Shown: positions 24,975 through 36,735 of the stretch, piece after piece | Layout: every line of letters begins with the position of its first letter | How positions within the stretch are numbered: position 1 is the first letter of the stretch | From: Microcebus murinus | Lineage: Eukaryota; Chordata; Mammalia; Primates; Cheirogaleidae | Direction: 5' to 3' | Assembly (NCBI RefSeq): GCF_040939455.1 | Contig: NC_134113.1 | Span: 13,998,501 to 14,062,500, forward strand | DNA: 64,000 nt | Program-made: the position numbers and the translations under genes | Notes under the pieces: model-generated | The model's input: the letters and a program-made list of their open reading frames with translations, nothing else | Databases searched by the model: none | What the model was told of the DNA's origin: nothing

Positions 24975-27900
24975 TTAATCATAGTCAATATAATTTCCAT
25001 AGAGCAAATACCCAAAGAATATAGTTTGAATCAATCCTTTTTCATTCTCTTTTGTGTCTAGCTTGGATTCTAGCCAGACCCTGTCTCCCACCATCAGCTG
25101 TAAGATGACAGTTCCGGAAACATGCCTATACATGCCTTTGGCCTCAGCTTCCTTCTCAAGGACTTGGATGCCATTCTTCATGAGCCCTAACTTTAAAGCA
25201 TGCTGGAACAACTCAATGTCAAAGCCAAAGTGGTATACACCAGGGTTGATGCAGGTGAACACCCCTGAGGTAAGACTGAAGCGGTCCTGATGGTTGTGCA
25301 GCACTTCCTTGAAGACAATGGGCTGGGAAGGGGCTGGAAGGGGATCACTCAGCTTCACTGCAAAGGCTGTTTGGGGTAAGGAAGAACACTGCTCAATGTC
25401 TCCTGGAGTCCCAGGTGCCCCTGGTGGTCCTGAATAGCCTGGAGGTCCTAAACACCAAGGTAAACAGAAAGAGGAGAGAAGAAATTTGAAGTTCATGTAT
25501 TCACAATTCACAAATTTATTTCCACTCTAACTCTCCTTACTGACGTTCATTTATCCTTCAAGAACCTTAAGAATCTTAAGCATTATTTTTCCCAAGAAGT
25601 CTTTCTCTTCCCTATGCCATCATAATAGCAGAATCCAGTGTTTAATCTGACCATAGCATTTACACACTCAATAGTAATCTGTCCCCTAAGTACCTGTTTT
25701 GTTTCCTTAAGTAGAAAAATGAGCAGGTGCCTTTCTTAATTGTATTCCTAAAGTACCACCATACAGCATCCAGCATAGAGTTGGACTCATGATGTATTTT
25801 CTGAAGCAATGATTAGCAGTTGCTTAAATTGCTTTTTTAAATTCATTTCATGTTTGCTCATATGATTTTATTATTACAAACATCAATTAAGGACTACTCT
25901 TAAGAAATACTAACCTGGGGAGGTCCAGGAATTGTATCGTATCAAAGATAGAAGGATTGTTACAGCAGTTTCCCCTTGCTGGACTGTGTGTTAGAATCAG
26001 CTGTAGAGCCTTTGAATAATCCAGTGTCCTGGCTAATAATGCTGTGACCTTCTGAATCAGAACTTTGGAGGGTGAATTCAGAAATCTCCATATTTAAAAA
26101 AGGTCCCCAGATGATTTTTGTGCACATCCAGGTTTTAAAATCATACATAAAGAGTCAAATTGGTGAGTAGTTTCCAGTGAGGTTCAGATGACAGAGACTT
26201 TCTCAGAGCTGATGGGAGATCTAATATTATATACTCAGTTAATTTTAGTGATACCATTCTGTCCCTGGATTTGCAGGAAATGCACCAGTACTCCAATGTT
26301 AATAACAGATAAGCGCACAAATCAATGTGATCCACCACATAAACAGAAGCAAAATAAAGACCATATAATCACCTCAGTGATGCAGAAAACACATTCAATA
26401 AAATCTAGCACACTTTCATGATAAAAACTCTCAACAAACTAGGCATGAGAGCATACCTCAAAATTATAAAAGCCATATATGACAAACCCACAGCCAACAT
26501 CATACTGAATGGGGGAAAAACTGAAAGCATTCTCCGTAACAACTGGAAAACGACAAGGATGCCCACTGTCACCACTTCCATTCAACATAGTACTGGAAGT
26601 CCTAGCCAGAGCAATCAGGGAAGAGAGAGAGAAAGGGCATCTAAATGGGAAAAGAGGAAGTCAAACTATCCCTGTTTACCAGTGATATAATTTTATATCT
26701 AGAATACCCTAAAGACTCCATCAAAAGACTCCTAGAATTGACAAATACAGCAAAGTCTCAGGTTACAAAATCAATGTACACAAATCAGTAGCATTTCTAT
26801 ATACTAATAACAATCAAATCAAGGACTCAATACCATTTACAATAGCTACAAATAAAATAAAATATCTATGAATATACTTTACCACAGAGATGAAATGTCT
26901 CTATAAGCAGAACACAAAACACTGATGGAAGAAATTGTAGATGACACAAAGAGATGGAAAAACATATCATGCTCATGGGTCTGTAGAATCAACATAATTA
27001 AAAATGTCCATACTTCCCAAAGTGATTTACAGATTCAATGCAATTTTGGGGAAAATACCAATGCCATCTTTCACAGATCTAGAAAAATAATCCTAAGTGC
27101 TTCATTTGGAACCAAAAAAGAGCCAGAATAGTCAAAACAATCTTAAGCAAAAAAGAACAAATCTGGAGGCATCATACTACCTGAACTAAAGTTATACTAC
27201 AAGGTTATAGTAACCAAAACAGTATGGTACTAGTATAAAAGTAGAGACATAGACCAATGGAACTAAATAGAGAACCCAGAAATAAAACCATATAATTATG
27301 ACCAACTTATCTTCAACAAAGCAGAAAAAACAAAACAAAACAAAAAAAACATACACTGGGAAAGAATGCCTTATTCAATAAATGGTGCTGGGAAAATTGG
27401 ATAGTCACATGCAGAAGAATTAAACAGGACCCCTATCTCTTGTTATATACAAAATTTAATTGAGGAAGGATTAAAGACTTAAATGTAAGGCATGAAAGCT
27501 TAAAAATTCTATAAAAAAACAGGAAAATTCTTCTAGACACAGGCCTAGGCAAAGAATTTAAGATACCAAAAACAAATACAGCAACAGTAAAATTAAATAA
27601 ATGGGACTTAATTAAATTCAAAGGCTTGTGAAAAGCAAACAAAATAACCAACAGAATAGACAACTTGCAGAGTGGGAGAAAATATTCACAAACATATACA
27701 TCCAACAAAGGACTGATATCCAGAATCTACAAAGAACTCAAACAAGCAAGCAAACAAACAAACAAACAAACAAAAAACCCATTAAAAAGTGGGCAAAAGA
27801 CACAAACACAATTTTTTCAAAAGAAGACAAATGGCCAAAAAACATATGAAAACATGTTCAACATCAATAATCATCAGGGAAATGCAAATTAAAACTACAA

Positions 27901-30900
27901 TAAGATACCACCTTATACCTGTCAGAATGGCCATTATTAAAAAGTCAACAAACAATAGATGCTGGCATGGATGCAGAGAAAAAGGAACATTTATATACTG
28001 TTGGTGGGACTGCAAATGAGTGTAACCTCTATGGAACATATAGACATTCATCAAAGAAATAGATGTAAACTTACCATTTGACCCAGCAGTCCCACTACTG
28101 GGTATCTACCCAAAGGAAAAGAAGTCATTTTATCAAAAAGACACCTGCTCTCAAATATTTATCACAGCACAATTCACAATTGCAAAGATATGGAATTAAC
28201 CTAAGTGCCCATCAATTGATGAGTGGATAAAGAAAATGTGGTGTGTGTATATGCGTACACACACACACACAAACACACACCCCATGGAGAACTACTTAAC
28301 CATAAAAAGGAATGAAATAATGTCATTTGCAGCAAATTGGTTGGAACAGGAGACCATTATTCTAAGTGAAGTATCACTAGAATGGAAAAACAAACACATG
28401 TTCTCACTCATAGATGGGAGCTAAACAATGGGTACAAACAGGCACAAAGAGATGTAAAGAACATTAGAAACCAAGAAAGGGGGAGGATGAGAGGGAGTTA
28501 GGGCTAAAAACTTATCCATCGGGTACAATGAACACTATCCTGGTGACGAGCCACACTAAAACCCTGACATCAGCGTTATACAATGAATCCATGTACCAAA
28601 AACATTTGTAACCCCTTAATATTTTTAAATAAAATAAATAATACAGTATCTTGTACTGATAAAAAGGATAAGCACAGAGCAACTCTGCCACTTTAAAGAG
28701 TATCACAACTTAAATGCTATCTCCATTATCACAAAGATTTTAAAGCAGTGATATAAACATCCAATGGTGGTTTCTGCAGGACCCATTCCTGAAGTTCTTC
28801 TGGGGTAAAACCTCAGCATGTATTTTACGGTCCTAGGTGCTGAGCTGTCCTTGAGCAACGTTCCTCAAAAAACTCTTGTCTAGGTCATTACTGATTGTCA
28901 GCAGCACCTGGATATTTTTACTGGGTTTATGGGCATTTCAATGAAAGAAATGACCAGTACAATTTGAAGAAAAACATTTTCTCACCTGTTGGGCCAGGTA
29001 CCCCTGCGAAACCTGGGGGCCCTGGTACTCCTGGTAATCCTCGAGAATCACAGGGCTTTGAAGTTTCTGGAGAGTTGACTTCAGCCATGGCTGATACAAC
29101 AGACAAAGATAACATCCAGACATCTACAGCAGGAGACCAATGGATAAAAACTGACATAAACTGCAAGAGGGTGCTGCTCCTTTTGAAAAATTATGTTCCC
29201 AACACTGTCAGAGGGTAGCAAATTTTCACAATCCCAATAAATAAGTATGTGCCTGGTCATTCCCATGCCCTCCCACGCCCTTCCTTCCTCATGGGTACAA
29301 TCTAGGTCAAGGCCTCCATATTTGTTCTTTTTGCTTAAGGTTGATTTGGCTATTCTGGCTCTTTTTTGGTTCCAAATGAAGCTTAGGGTTATTTTTTCTA
29401 GATCTGTGAAAGTTGGCACTGGTATTTCCCCAGAAATGGCATTGAATCTGTAAATCACTTTGGGCACTATGGACATTTTTAATTATGTTGATTCTACAGA
29501 AGGGGAAACACACACCCAGCAAGGGACAGCGGTTGGTTGGGCTCCCTCAAGGCCAGCCAAGTACTCGAGGAAGCAAGTATGAAACTCGTAGCTGGACTCC
29601 TAGCTGATTTTTTTCTTTCATCCAACAATACTAGAGGGTCTGAGACTGAATGGAAATACACAGGCTCATTAACTCTCCCTCCTCTTAACTGTCCCCAACA
29701 TGCACATGTGCATGTGCGTGTATGTGCACACACATGCACACACAGAGTGCACACACAAAATGAAACTCAAAATAGGTTTCCACTGAAACCGAGATGGATA
29801 TCAATCGATTTTGTTCAGCGTTTATAGCATTGAGCTCCTATTTTAGGGGCACTACAACTGTAATACAAAGCTGAACACTGAATGTGTTATAAGCATTTAT
29901 TGAGAAAGTTGGTTATTCCCCTTGGAGTCCCCTATGTGAAAACTTTTGGCAAACATTTCCCTCTGATCTAAGTACAAGTCCCTCAAGTAATGGATATATC
30001 TTTCTTTTATGCAGAATGTTAATTACGTAAATTGCTCTGTTTCCCTCTTTGACTTGAGTGATTTTTCACCACTAAGAATCTCAGATCCAATTTTTCAGGT
30101 AAAATTTAAAACCAAGAGGCAGAGCAACTATACTTGAACCTGTCCATCTATTCATGGGTATTTATGTTACTTTGTCTTTTTATTTTTTTTCACTCCTAAT
30201 TTTTACCTAGTAATATTGCTCTAATTTATTTTATGGTTGCACACTAGCGACCTCAAATACTCCATAGGAAAAGGTGAGAGGGAGGAAGAGACAGTGATGG
30301 CAGACAGTAAATATCTATGTGCATGAAAAATGTACAAATATTTTGCTTTTGTCAGACAAAGACTGAGCACTTCAAATTGAAATTAGTATGTACAGCAAAT
30401 GCCACAGAAGTTAGATTTTAATTCCATATTATAATTAGTTAAATAGTGAAAGAAGTTGGAGAATTTTCAGGGGAAATTTCGAGAATGTGGGGAAAAGACA
30501 GAGATAGAAGAGACTGAGGGAATAAGACGGGAGGAAGTGACAGAGGAAGAATCACGGGGACTCCCAGAAGGGCAGAGAGAGGAAATGAGGGGCTGACACA
30601 GAGATGAGGGCAGAGAGAGGACAGGAGGCTCTGTCAAGTGTGGATAAATTTGATTACAGGGATCAGAATATTAATATTGGTTTACGTATCAGAGTATTAA
30701 CGTAAAATACACATTCTATAGTCAAACACACGAAAATTTTGCATTATCTGCCCTTTTGGGTTTTTTATGTCATAATTCCTCTGTACTCATTAGCATACAA
30801 TGAAATTAATTACATATTGGCAACATAAGGTTTGGCTCACATTTGACTTCCATTTCCACTCCCTTCTATCTGCCATATCTGATTGGAAGGGCTCAAACGG

Positions 30901-31104
30901 AGTCTATCACTTTGTCCAGCGTTATGGGAAAACTATATCTCAAGATTGTCGGGACAATAAAATGAATTACAAGTAATATAGCAGGAGAAAGCACTTCGGA
31001 TAGTTCTCTGTATCAACATAGGGGGCCCAATTCTTCACCAGTCGGTATTGATTACACTTACCTACAATTCCCAGGGCGAGACCTCTTTCTCCTGCCCTAT
31101 GCAT
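24975..31104 (-). CDS. HP-25-type collagen/C1q plasma protein (copy 1)
   Basis: Minus-strand exons are 31104-31062, 29123-28986 and 25447-24975, with GT-AG borders and phase 1 introns; predicted length 217 residues. Exon 1 encodes [14 protein letters not shown] plus one base and ends at GTAG/GTAAGT. Residues about 16-28 ([13 protein letters not shown]) are the signal-peptide core, with probable cleavage before EVNS. Twelve Gly-X-Y triplets span residues 43-78, bounded by Cys39 and Cys81. Residues about 84-210 are a C1q domain with [55 protein letters not shown] and a FFGYLLYGN end that matches chipmunk HP-25. A short NYIDYD extension follows. Exons 1 and 2 have exactly the same lengths as in the copy at 36.7-40.2 kb. 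Intron 2 is swollen by a 2.3 kb L1. A liver-secreted subunit is inferred. The N-terminus recalls HP-27, so the exact orthology is open. Confidence 0.9.
25960..26145. repeat. MER5-like fragment in intron 2
   Basis: Contains TGTGTGTTAGAATCAGCTGT, CTTCTGAATCAGAACTTTGG and CCCAGATGATTTTTGTGCACATCC, the standard MER5 sequence order, without clear termini. Confidence 0.5.
26290..28650 (+). repeat. 5'-truncated L1, about 2.3 kb, in HP-25-type intron 2
   Basis: Sense L1 ORF2 from the reverse-transcriptase region to the 3' UTR and A-rich tail. Markers in order: 'aaacacattcaataaaatct', CATCATACTGAATGGGGG, 'caatgcaattttggggaaaa', GTGGGCAAAAGACACAAAC and CATGTACCAAAAACATTTGTAACC. ORF2 is broken by many frame changes. 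It lies antisense to the host gene. It includes a (CAAA)n stretch (about 27742-27775) and a CA tract (about 28257-28280). Confidence 0.9.
29300..29505 (-). repeat. Short antisense L1 ORF2 fragment in HP-25-type intron 1
   Basis: Reads as antisense L1: ATATTTGTTCTTTTTGCTTA, TTGGTTCCAAATGAAGCTTAGG, 'ttctagatctgtgaaagttg' and ATTATGTTGATTCTACAGAA. It has no 3' end. Confidence 0.75.
29510..31055. other. Intron 1 of HP-25-type gene, no other gene
   Basis: Apart from an alternating CA/TG-rich stretch at about 29700-29750 and a purine-rich region at 30480-30640, I see nothing coding. Confidence 0.5.
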
Positions 31105-31196
31105 CCTGATATAAAGTTGGAAGTTTTGTGAGACTGTGTCTTCAGTTGTTCTGTTCTTCTCTCACCTGCTTGTCTTTCAAAGCTATAGGGAAGATG

Positions 31197-31273
31197 TTAT
31201 AATAAATCAATTTTTCTTAATATTTAATTTTTTGCTCCTGTCTGAAGCAAATGACCTCAGTTGGTTTTTAACT
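31197..31273 (-). promoter_or_regulatory. Candidate promoter of HP-25-type copy 1
   Basis: On the minus strand the block AGTTAAAAACCAACT (31273-31259) occupies the position of the HNF-1-like palindrome of the paralogues but is weaker, with one good half-site. About 55 bases downstream is TTTATTATAA (31206-31197), a TATA-like box. A CAGGTGAGA motif shared with the other HP-25-type copy follows, then the ATG at 31104. Retention of the block across copies is visible. Factor binding is inference. Confidence 0.5.
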
Positions 31274-31479
31274 AGAGTGAAGTTGTGCCAGTTGATGTTC
31301 AAACATAGGCTGTATTTGCTATTTGTCCTTTTTTCCTACTTTGTTGTCTTCTTTTGCAATAATTGAGCAATTTTTGATGATTTAAATTTATCTCTGCTAT
31401 TGCTTCATTATCTACGCCTTTTTATTATTTTAGAATGCTGTTGTAATGTTTACAGTATACATTTTCAGCTAAACACAGT

Positions 31480-31930
31480 ATAATTACAAAAATATTATAC
31501 CACATCCCTTAGTGGATAAGAACTTTAAAGCAGTATACTTTCATTTTCCCTCTCCCATTCTTTGTGATATTTTCGTCATATATTTTACTCCCTTGTATCT
31601 TTTAAATATCACAATACATTGTTATTTTTGTAGTTTGCAATAAAATTATCTTTTAAAGCAATTAAAGTGATATTGTTCCATAAATTTACTCTTTCTGGTA
31701 TTCTTAATTCCTTCATGTAAATCTCGGTTTCCTTCTTCACCTTGATTTTTCAAGATTATTTTTACTAGACATACCAATCTGGGTTGGCAGTTATTTTCTT
31801 GCATCACTCCAAAGATACAATTCCATTGTTTTTTGGATTCCACAACATTTTTGAGAAATCAACCATGTTTTTCCTATAAAAGTTATGTACTATTTTTCTC
31901 TGACTGCTATAAGATTTTCTCTTTGTAAAA
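31480..31930 (-). repeat. Old L1 antisense fragment
   Basis: Contains the antisense L1M ORF2-like string TTGGCAGTTATTTTCTTGC, 'ccaaagatacaattccattg' and TTTTTTGGATTCCACAAC. Frames are broken. Confidence 0.5.
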
Positions 31931-32700
31931 TTAAAACTGATAAGTATTAAAAGAAGATTATGATGATGTTGCAATAATACAACAAAGGAGGATTTGCACA
32001 AGTCACTTTAATCATCCCTTCATACGGAAGGCATTCTGTGAGCATTTTCACTGCTCAACGTGGTTTATGGTAGTATGAAAGGGTGGATAAGTGGGAGGAA
32101 AGTGGGTTTTATGCAGAGGTAAGAGAATGTGCAGTGATTCTCTGTTGGTACAAGCATGTTACATCTGAGGACTGAAAGAAAGTTTATCTAGAGCTGTAAA
32201 TAGTACAAGAAAGGGACTGAGATATAAATGGAGAAGGGGGAGGGGCCAGGCCATGCACAACATGGTAACCCATGCAAAGGAGTTGGTTTTATCCTAAAGA
32301 AAATGGGAAACCATTAAAGGGTTTTAAGCATGGAATACCATGATCAGATTTGCATTATAAAAAGCTCACATGGGTTGAAAGGTAGCTTGCCCGTAAAAAG
32401 AATCAATTTCAAAAAGTAATTGGGACCAGAAATATGTCAGTTCCTCAGTTTTTTATATGGAGAAGCCACCAAGCACACAGATGGTCTTACAGACTTCATC
32501 ATGATTACTGAATCACTGTGGACTCTGAGCTGACTTGGTAAGTTATTTAGCCCTCTCTTGTAACACTTACTAAAGACTAGTCTTTATTAACTAAGTATCT
32601 TATGTGTGTAGCAACATGGAAAGCCTAATCTTACCCAGTTTTTACAGATAAATATTATCCATTTAACCCAACATAAAAAGGACTAGCTTATTGTAATCCT
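31931..32700. other. No gene seen
   Basis: No coding signal. The part 32210-32360 (GGCCAGGCCATGCACAACATGG, GGGAAACCATTAAAGGGTTTTAAGC) resembles an ancient dispersed repeat also glimpsed at 20.4 kb. Confidence 0.4.
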
Positions 32701-32708
32701 TAAATAGA

Positions 32709-32895
32709 TGAAGGGAAGGGAAGGAAGGAAGGAAAGGAGGGAGTGAGGGAGGGAGAGAGGAAGAAAGGAAGGAAGAAAAGAAAAAAGAAGGAAAGAAGGA
32801 AGGAAGGAAGGGAGGGAAGGAGGGAGGGAGGGAGGAAGGAAGGAAGGAAGGAAGGAAGGAAGGGAGGGAGGGAGGGAGGGAGGGAGGGAGGGAGG
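32709..32895 (+). repeat. (GGAA/GGGA)n microsatellite
   Basis: About 190 bases of almost pure purine GGAA/GGGA tetranucleotides. The serine/proline/leucine-rich minus-strand frames across it are an artefact of the repeat. Confidence 0.95.
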
Positions 32896-32899
32896 AAAT

Positions 32900-34740
32900 T
32901 ATAGAAGTGAAGAAGACAATGGACATCAGAGAAAACAGCCACAGAGGAAAATATAAAGATGTTAAGGTTGCATTTGCCCATATTTAACATAAACCTTACC
33001 TTAGTAGCTTAACAATAAACCTGACTCCAGTAGCTTAATAAAAGAGGGATTTACTTTCTTTCATATAACAAGAAGTGTTCAAAGGCTCTGGCCATTAGAA
33101 AGTAGGTAGCCTTGGATTTAACTTTCTGTCATAAACAACTATAACAGATACATAAAAATTACTAAGCGATTCTTTATAAGCGTCAGCTAATGCAGGGCTC
33201 TGGCCTTGGCAGAAGGAGAGAAGTGGGCTTACACCCATCCCGGATTTCTGCTCATGAGCATTTCCTAAACAACATTAAGGTGGAGATAGCCACCGTTGGA
33301 GAATAGTGATTTCACTGGTGTTAGGAAAAAGAGGTTAAAGTTTGAGACTATCAGGCAGCTGGGATTTGAAGGGCAAGTACTGAATAGTAGGAAGCCACAG
33401 AGAGGGAACCCCAACTATCTGCAAATATTCACCTCAGATTCCTAATTCACTTGTAAACTATACAAATACAGCTCAAGAATTGGGTGGCCCACAGAGATCT
33501 GTTGCTAGGATAATAAGAAGGAAGAGAAATTTCAGGAGTCACAGAGTGCTGAGTAAATATTCTAGTTGCTTTGGGGAAAATGGAGAGGTCTTAGTCTAGA
33601 TCACAGAAAAGAGTACATGCTAGAAATAAATACCATACTGTAGATACAAGAAATACTCCATGAAGAAAGGGGAAAATTTAATCGACTCATCCCAACAATG
33701 CTTAAAAAAAACCCTCAAAGTAATAAATATGATCCATTAGTAATTTAGCTGTTGTCCAAAGAAATATAAACTCTTTATATATAAACTGTTCAGAAGAAGA
33801 AAATATAATCCACATCAACCACAACCTATCGCCTGCAATATTGAGCACATAGTAAAAAGACTAACAGATATCCAAAGAAGCAGAAAAAGGTTTCATCAAG
33901 AAATAAAAAGTCAATGAAAGTAGACCAAGAGATGATCCAGGGATTGCAGGCAAGAAATTTCAATGAACTGTGATTAATATAGAAGAAAAAATTGGAAAAC
34001 TGATTGACAGAATTGATGTAAAGGAAATATTTGAATGAAAAATGATAAAGTAAAGATCAAATAGATAATCTAGAATCGTAGAATATAAGCCTCTTGGGAT
34101 ATACCAAAATAAACATAGAAAACAAATGGACTTACAGTCAGGTCAATGGAAAACAACTAAAGTGAAGCATGGATTTAAAAAAAGAGATCCATGTAACCAA
34201 AAATAGTTGTACCCTATAATACTTTGAAGTAGAAAGAAAAAAGGATATCTGTTGAAAAAACACACTCGTGATAGAAGAAAAATAATATAGATTGTGAAAG
34301 AGAAAAAAATAGCAAAATAAAAAAAAGCAAAATAGAAAACAAGCTCTATGTGGGACATGATCTAAAGTGCTAACATACTAGATTGAAGTTGCAGAGTTAG
34401 AGAGGAGAACATTACGTGGAGTGATGGTGGGCAAGAGTGTCTCAAATCTGATTAAATATATCAACTGGGAGGACTGGTTTGGAAGCTCAGTGACCCTGAA
34501 TCAGGGTTGAAATACTGGAAGCTATGGCCAGGAGTATGATAGGACAACCACTAAAAAACAAAAATAAAGTAAAAATCTTAAAACTGCTGAGAGAAAAACA
34601 CCACATTGTATTCAGGGTAAGAATGATACAAATAACATCTACATTCTCAACAGACAATATAAAAGCCAGGCGGCAATAAAGTGAAAAATTGAAAGTGTTA
34701 AAATAAAAGCAAACCTACCAATTTGACAACCAGTAAATTT
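32900..34740. other. No gene; old L1/HAL1-like fragments
   Basis: From about 33700 the sequence is A-rich and resembles eroded L1 ORF1-type DNA (TGAGAGAAAAACACCACATTG, CAGACAATATAAAAGCCAGGCGG). No intact frame remains. Confidence 0.4.
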
Positions 34741-34764
34741 TCAAATTTTATACTCAGTAAAATT

Positions 34765-35085
34765 CTTTTTAAATTTTTTTTTTAATTTCAGCAAATTACG
34801 GGGGTGCAAATGTTTAGGCTACATATATTGCTTTTGCCCCACCCAAGTCAGAGCTTCAAGTGTGTCCATCCCCCAGACGGTGCACACAGCACCCATTAGG
34901 TGTGAATATACCCATCCCCTCCCAAACCCATGTATTGATGGGCACTTGGGTTGTTTCCACATCTTTGCAATTGTGAATTGTGCTGCTATAAACATTCTAG
35001 TGCAGATGTCTTTTTTATAGAATGTCTTTTGTTCTTTTGGGTAGATGCCCAGTAATGGGATTGCTGGATCAAATGATATGAACTA
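34765..35085 (-). repeat. Strepsirrhine-type L1 3' end, antisense
   Basis: GCAAATTACGGGGGTGCAAATG, CATATATTGCTTTTGCCCCACC and CCATCCCCCAGACGGTGCACAC are the antisense 3' UTR style of lemur/galago L1. It then jumps to antisense ORF2 sequence (GGGTTGTTTCCACATCTTTGC), so it is internally deleted. Confidence 0.75.
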
Positions 35086-35219
35086 ATCCTTTTTAAAAAT
35101 GTTTTTTTCTTTTTTATGTCTACCCAAGGTAGTACTTCATCAAATTCCTTGTGGGAATTTTTTCCCACAAAGCTCCTTTTCTCAGGAGCCCACTCCCACA
35201 GTAATTCATAGTAGCCCAC

Positions 35220-35645
35220 AATGACCCATCAACAGAAGAGTGGATAAACAAATGGTTTACATTCACACGATGAAATGCTATTCGTGTCCATACGATGAAA
35301 TGCCACACTACTTTTACAATAGTGTGGGTGAATTTCACATACATTATGAAGATGGGGGGCTGGGGAACTACACATGAAAGATTTTATATTTTATGATATC
35401 ATTCATGTAAAGTTCAAGAGTAGGCAAAGATAATTGATGGTGCTGAAAGCCTAAATAATAGATTAAATGCCACAGATGTGGTTGTAGACTGAAAGGGCAC
35501 AGAGAAACTTCTGGAGTGCTAGAAATGTTCCATTATTGATCTGCATGGTGGGTCCATGACTGCATGCTTATGTAAAAATGAATCAAGATGCGCACTTTAG
35601 ATTGTGCATTTTAATGTGTTTAATTTATACTTCAATAGTTAACAA
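35220..35645 (+). repeat. Old L1 3' end, sense
   Basis: CAACAGAAGAGTGGATAAAC, 'tatgatatcattcatgtaaa' and the tail CATTTTAATGTGTTTAATTTATACTTCAATAG match old L1M 3' ends. Confidence 0.6.
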
Positions 35646-36550
35646 AAACTGCCAAGATTTTTAGAAAACCATCTAGTCATAAGTATGATAGTATAAGGTT
35701 GGCAAGATGCTCGTGGCAGTCTGCAAGGACCTTGGCCACTTCTTCTCTCCTGCTCCATCATGGAATATGTGGCGTTGGTTGATGCCTGCAAGATGGTTGT
35801 TGCAGCTTCCAGAAGTGCATCTGCATTCTCCGAAGGAAGAAATAGAGATAGCAAAAGGCAGAGGCCAAAGGCCAAAGACACAAGCCAGTTGAGTCTTTCC
35901 CTTTTGAATATGTGTCCCTGAAGACACTACTGACTTACACGACACCAGATCCAGTGGTTTTTCTTATGCCATCGAGAATGTAATAGAGGCCAGTCTAACC
36001 TTACCTGGGCTCACTGAGCCAACTCAAACAAATTAGCTAGAATAGAAATTAACTGGAACAGAAATTAGGTAGAAGAAAGTGAGAATGGATATTGTATAAG
36101 TAACTAGTAAGTAGTCTGAAGTAAATTAAGACTCTAAAAACTTTGAAGCCGTAGACATTCCCTCACTTCTGTCTTTGGCCCTCTGCCCCCACCCCCACCC
36201 AATTACACTTTGGGGAAATCAACTGATGGGAAGCATTTTCATTTGTTTCTTTTAAGCAAATTACTCTCTCTCCCAGGGATATTTACTTTTATATCCTTAT
36301 ACTTAATTCCTAATGCAGGTTTGGGGAGGCGGCTGTTGAGCAAGGTTTTTGTCCCTTGGAGAGGAAAAAGAAAAGGCTTCATAAAGGAACTAAATGGGAG
36401 TTTGCAAAGTGTATTCAACAGCAGACTGGCTGGGTAGCTTCCTATCTCACTTTGGTTTTTTTGTTTGTTTTCTTCTCCCACAATTTTGCCACCCAGGATC
36501 TTGAATTTTGAGAATGACAGATAAGAAATTGTTGACAAATTAACGAGCAG
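35646..36550. other. No gene seen; downstream flank of second HP-25-type gene
   Basis: No family-like frames. Sequence appears unique apart from short homopolymers. Confidence 0.45.
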
Positions 36551-36556
36551 TCCGTC

Positions 36557-36562
36557 TTTATT
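36557..36562 (-). terminator. Poly(A) signal (AATAAA) of second HP-25-type gene
   Basis: Minus-strand AATAAA lies about 174 bases after the TGA stop, matching the distance in copy 1. Confidence 0.65.
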
Positions 36563-36735
36563 GGTTTCAGTAATTGCTAATACACTTATTTTGTTCAACT
36601 TAGCCATTGCCTATTTTGTGAGCTGTTCATGATTTAGTGGTACAAGGGGAAACATTTGGGCTGAGGGGAGTAGAAAACTTCTCTTCTTAAATTCCGTGGT
36701 GCTTAAGGAAAAGACGCATACTGTGAGCTACAGCC

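Noticed and set aside
26418..28424. Several open frames of 60-91 codons on both strands
   Set aside because: They lie inside the truncated L1 and read as broken ORF2 or its shadow.
29081..29476. 131-codon minus-strand frame overlapping HP-25-type exon 2
   Set aside because: Its N-terminal half is antisense L1 ORF2 ([16 protein letters not shown]), run by chance into intron sequence. It crosses the real exon in another frame.
32663..32990. Frames rich in Pro/Ser/Leu repeats on the minus strand
   Set aside because: Produced entirely by the GGAA/GGGA microsatellite.
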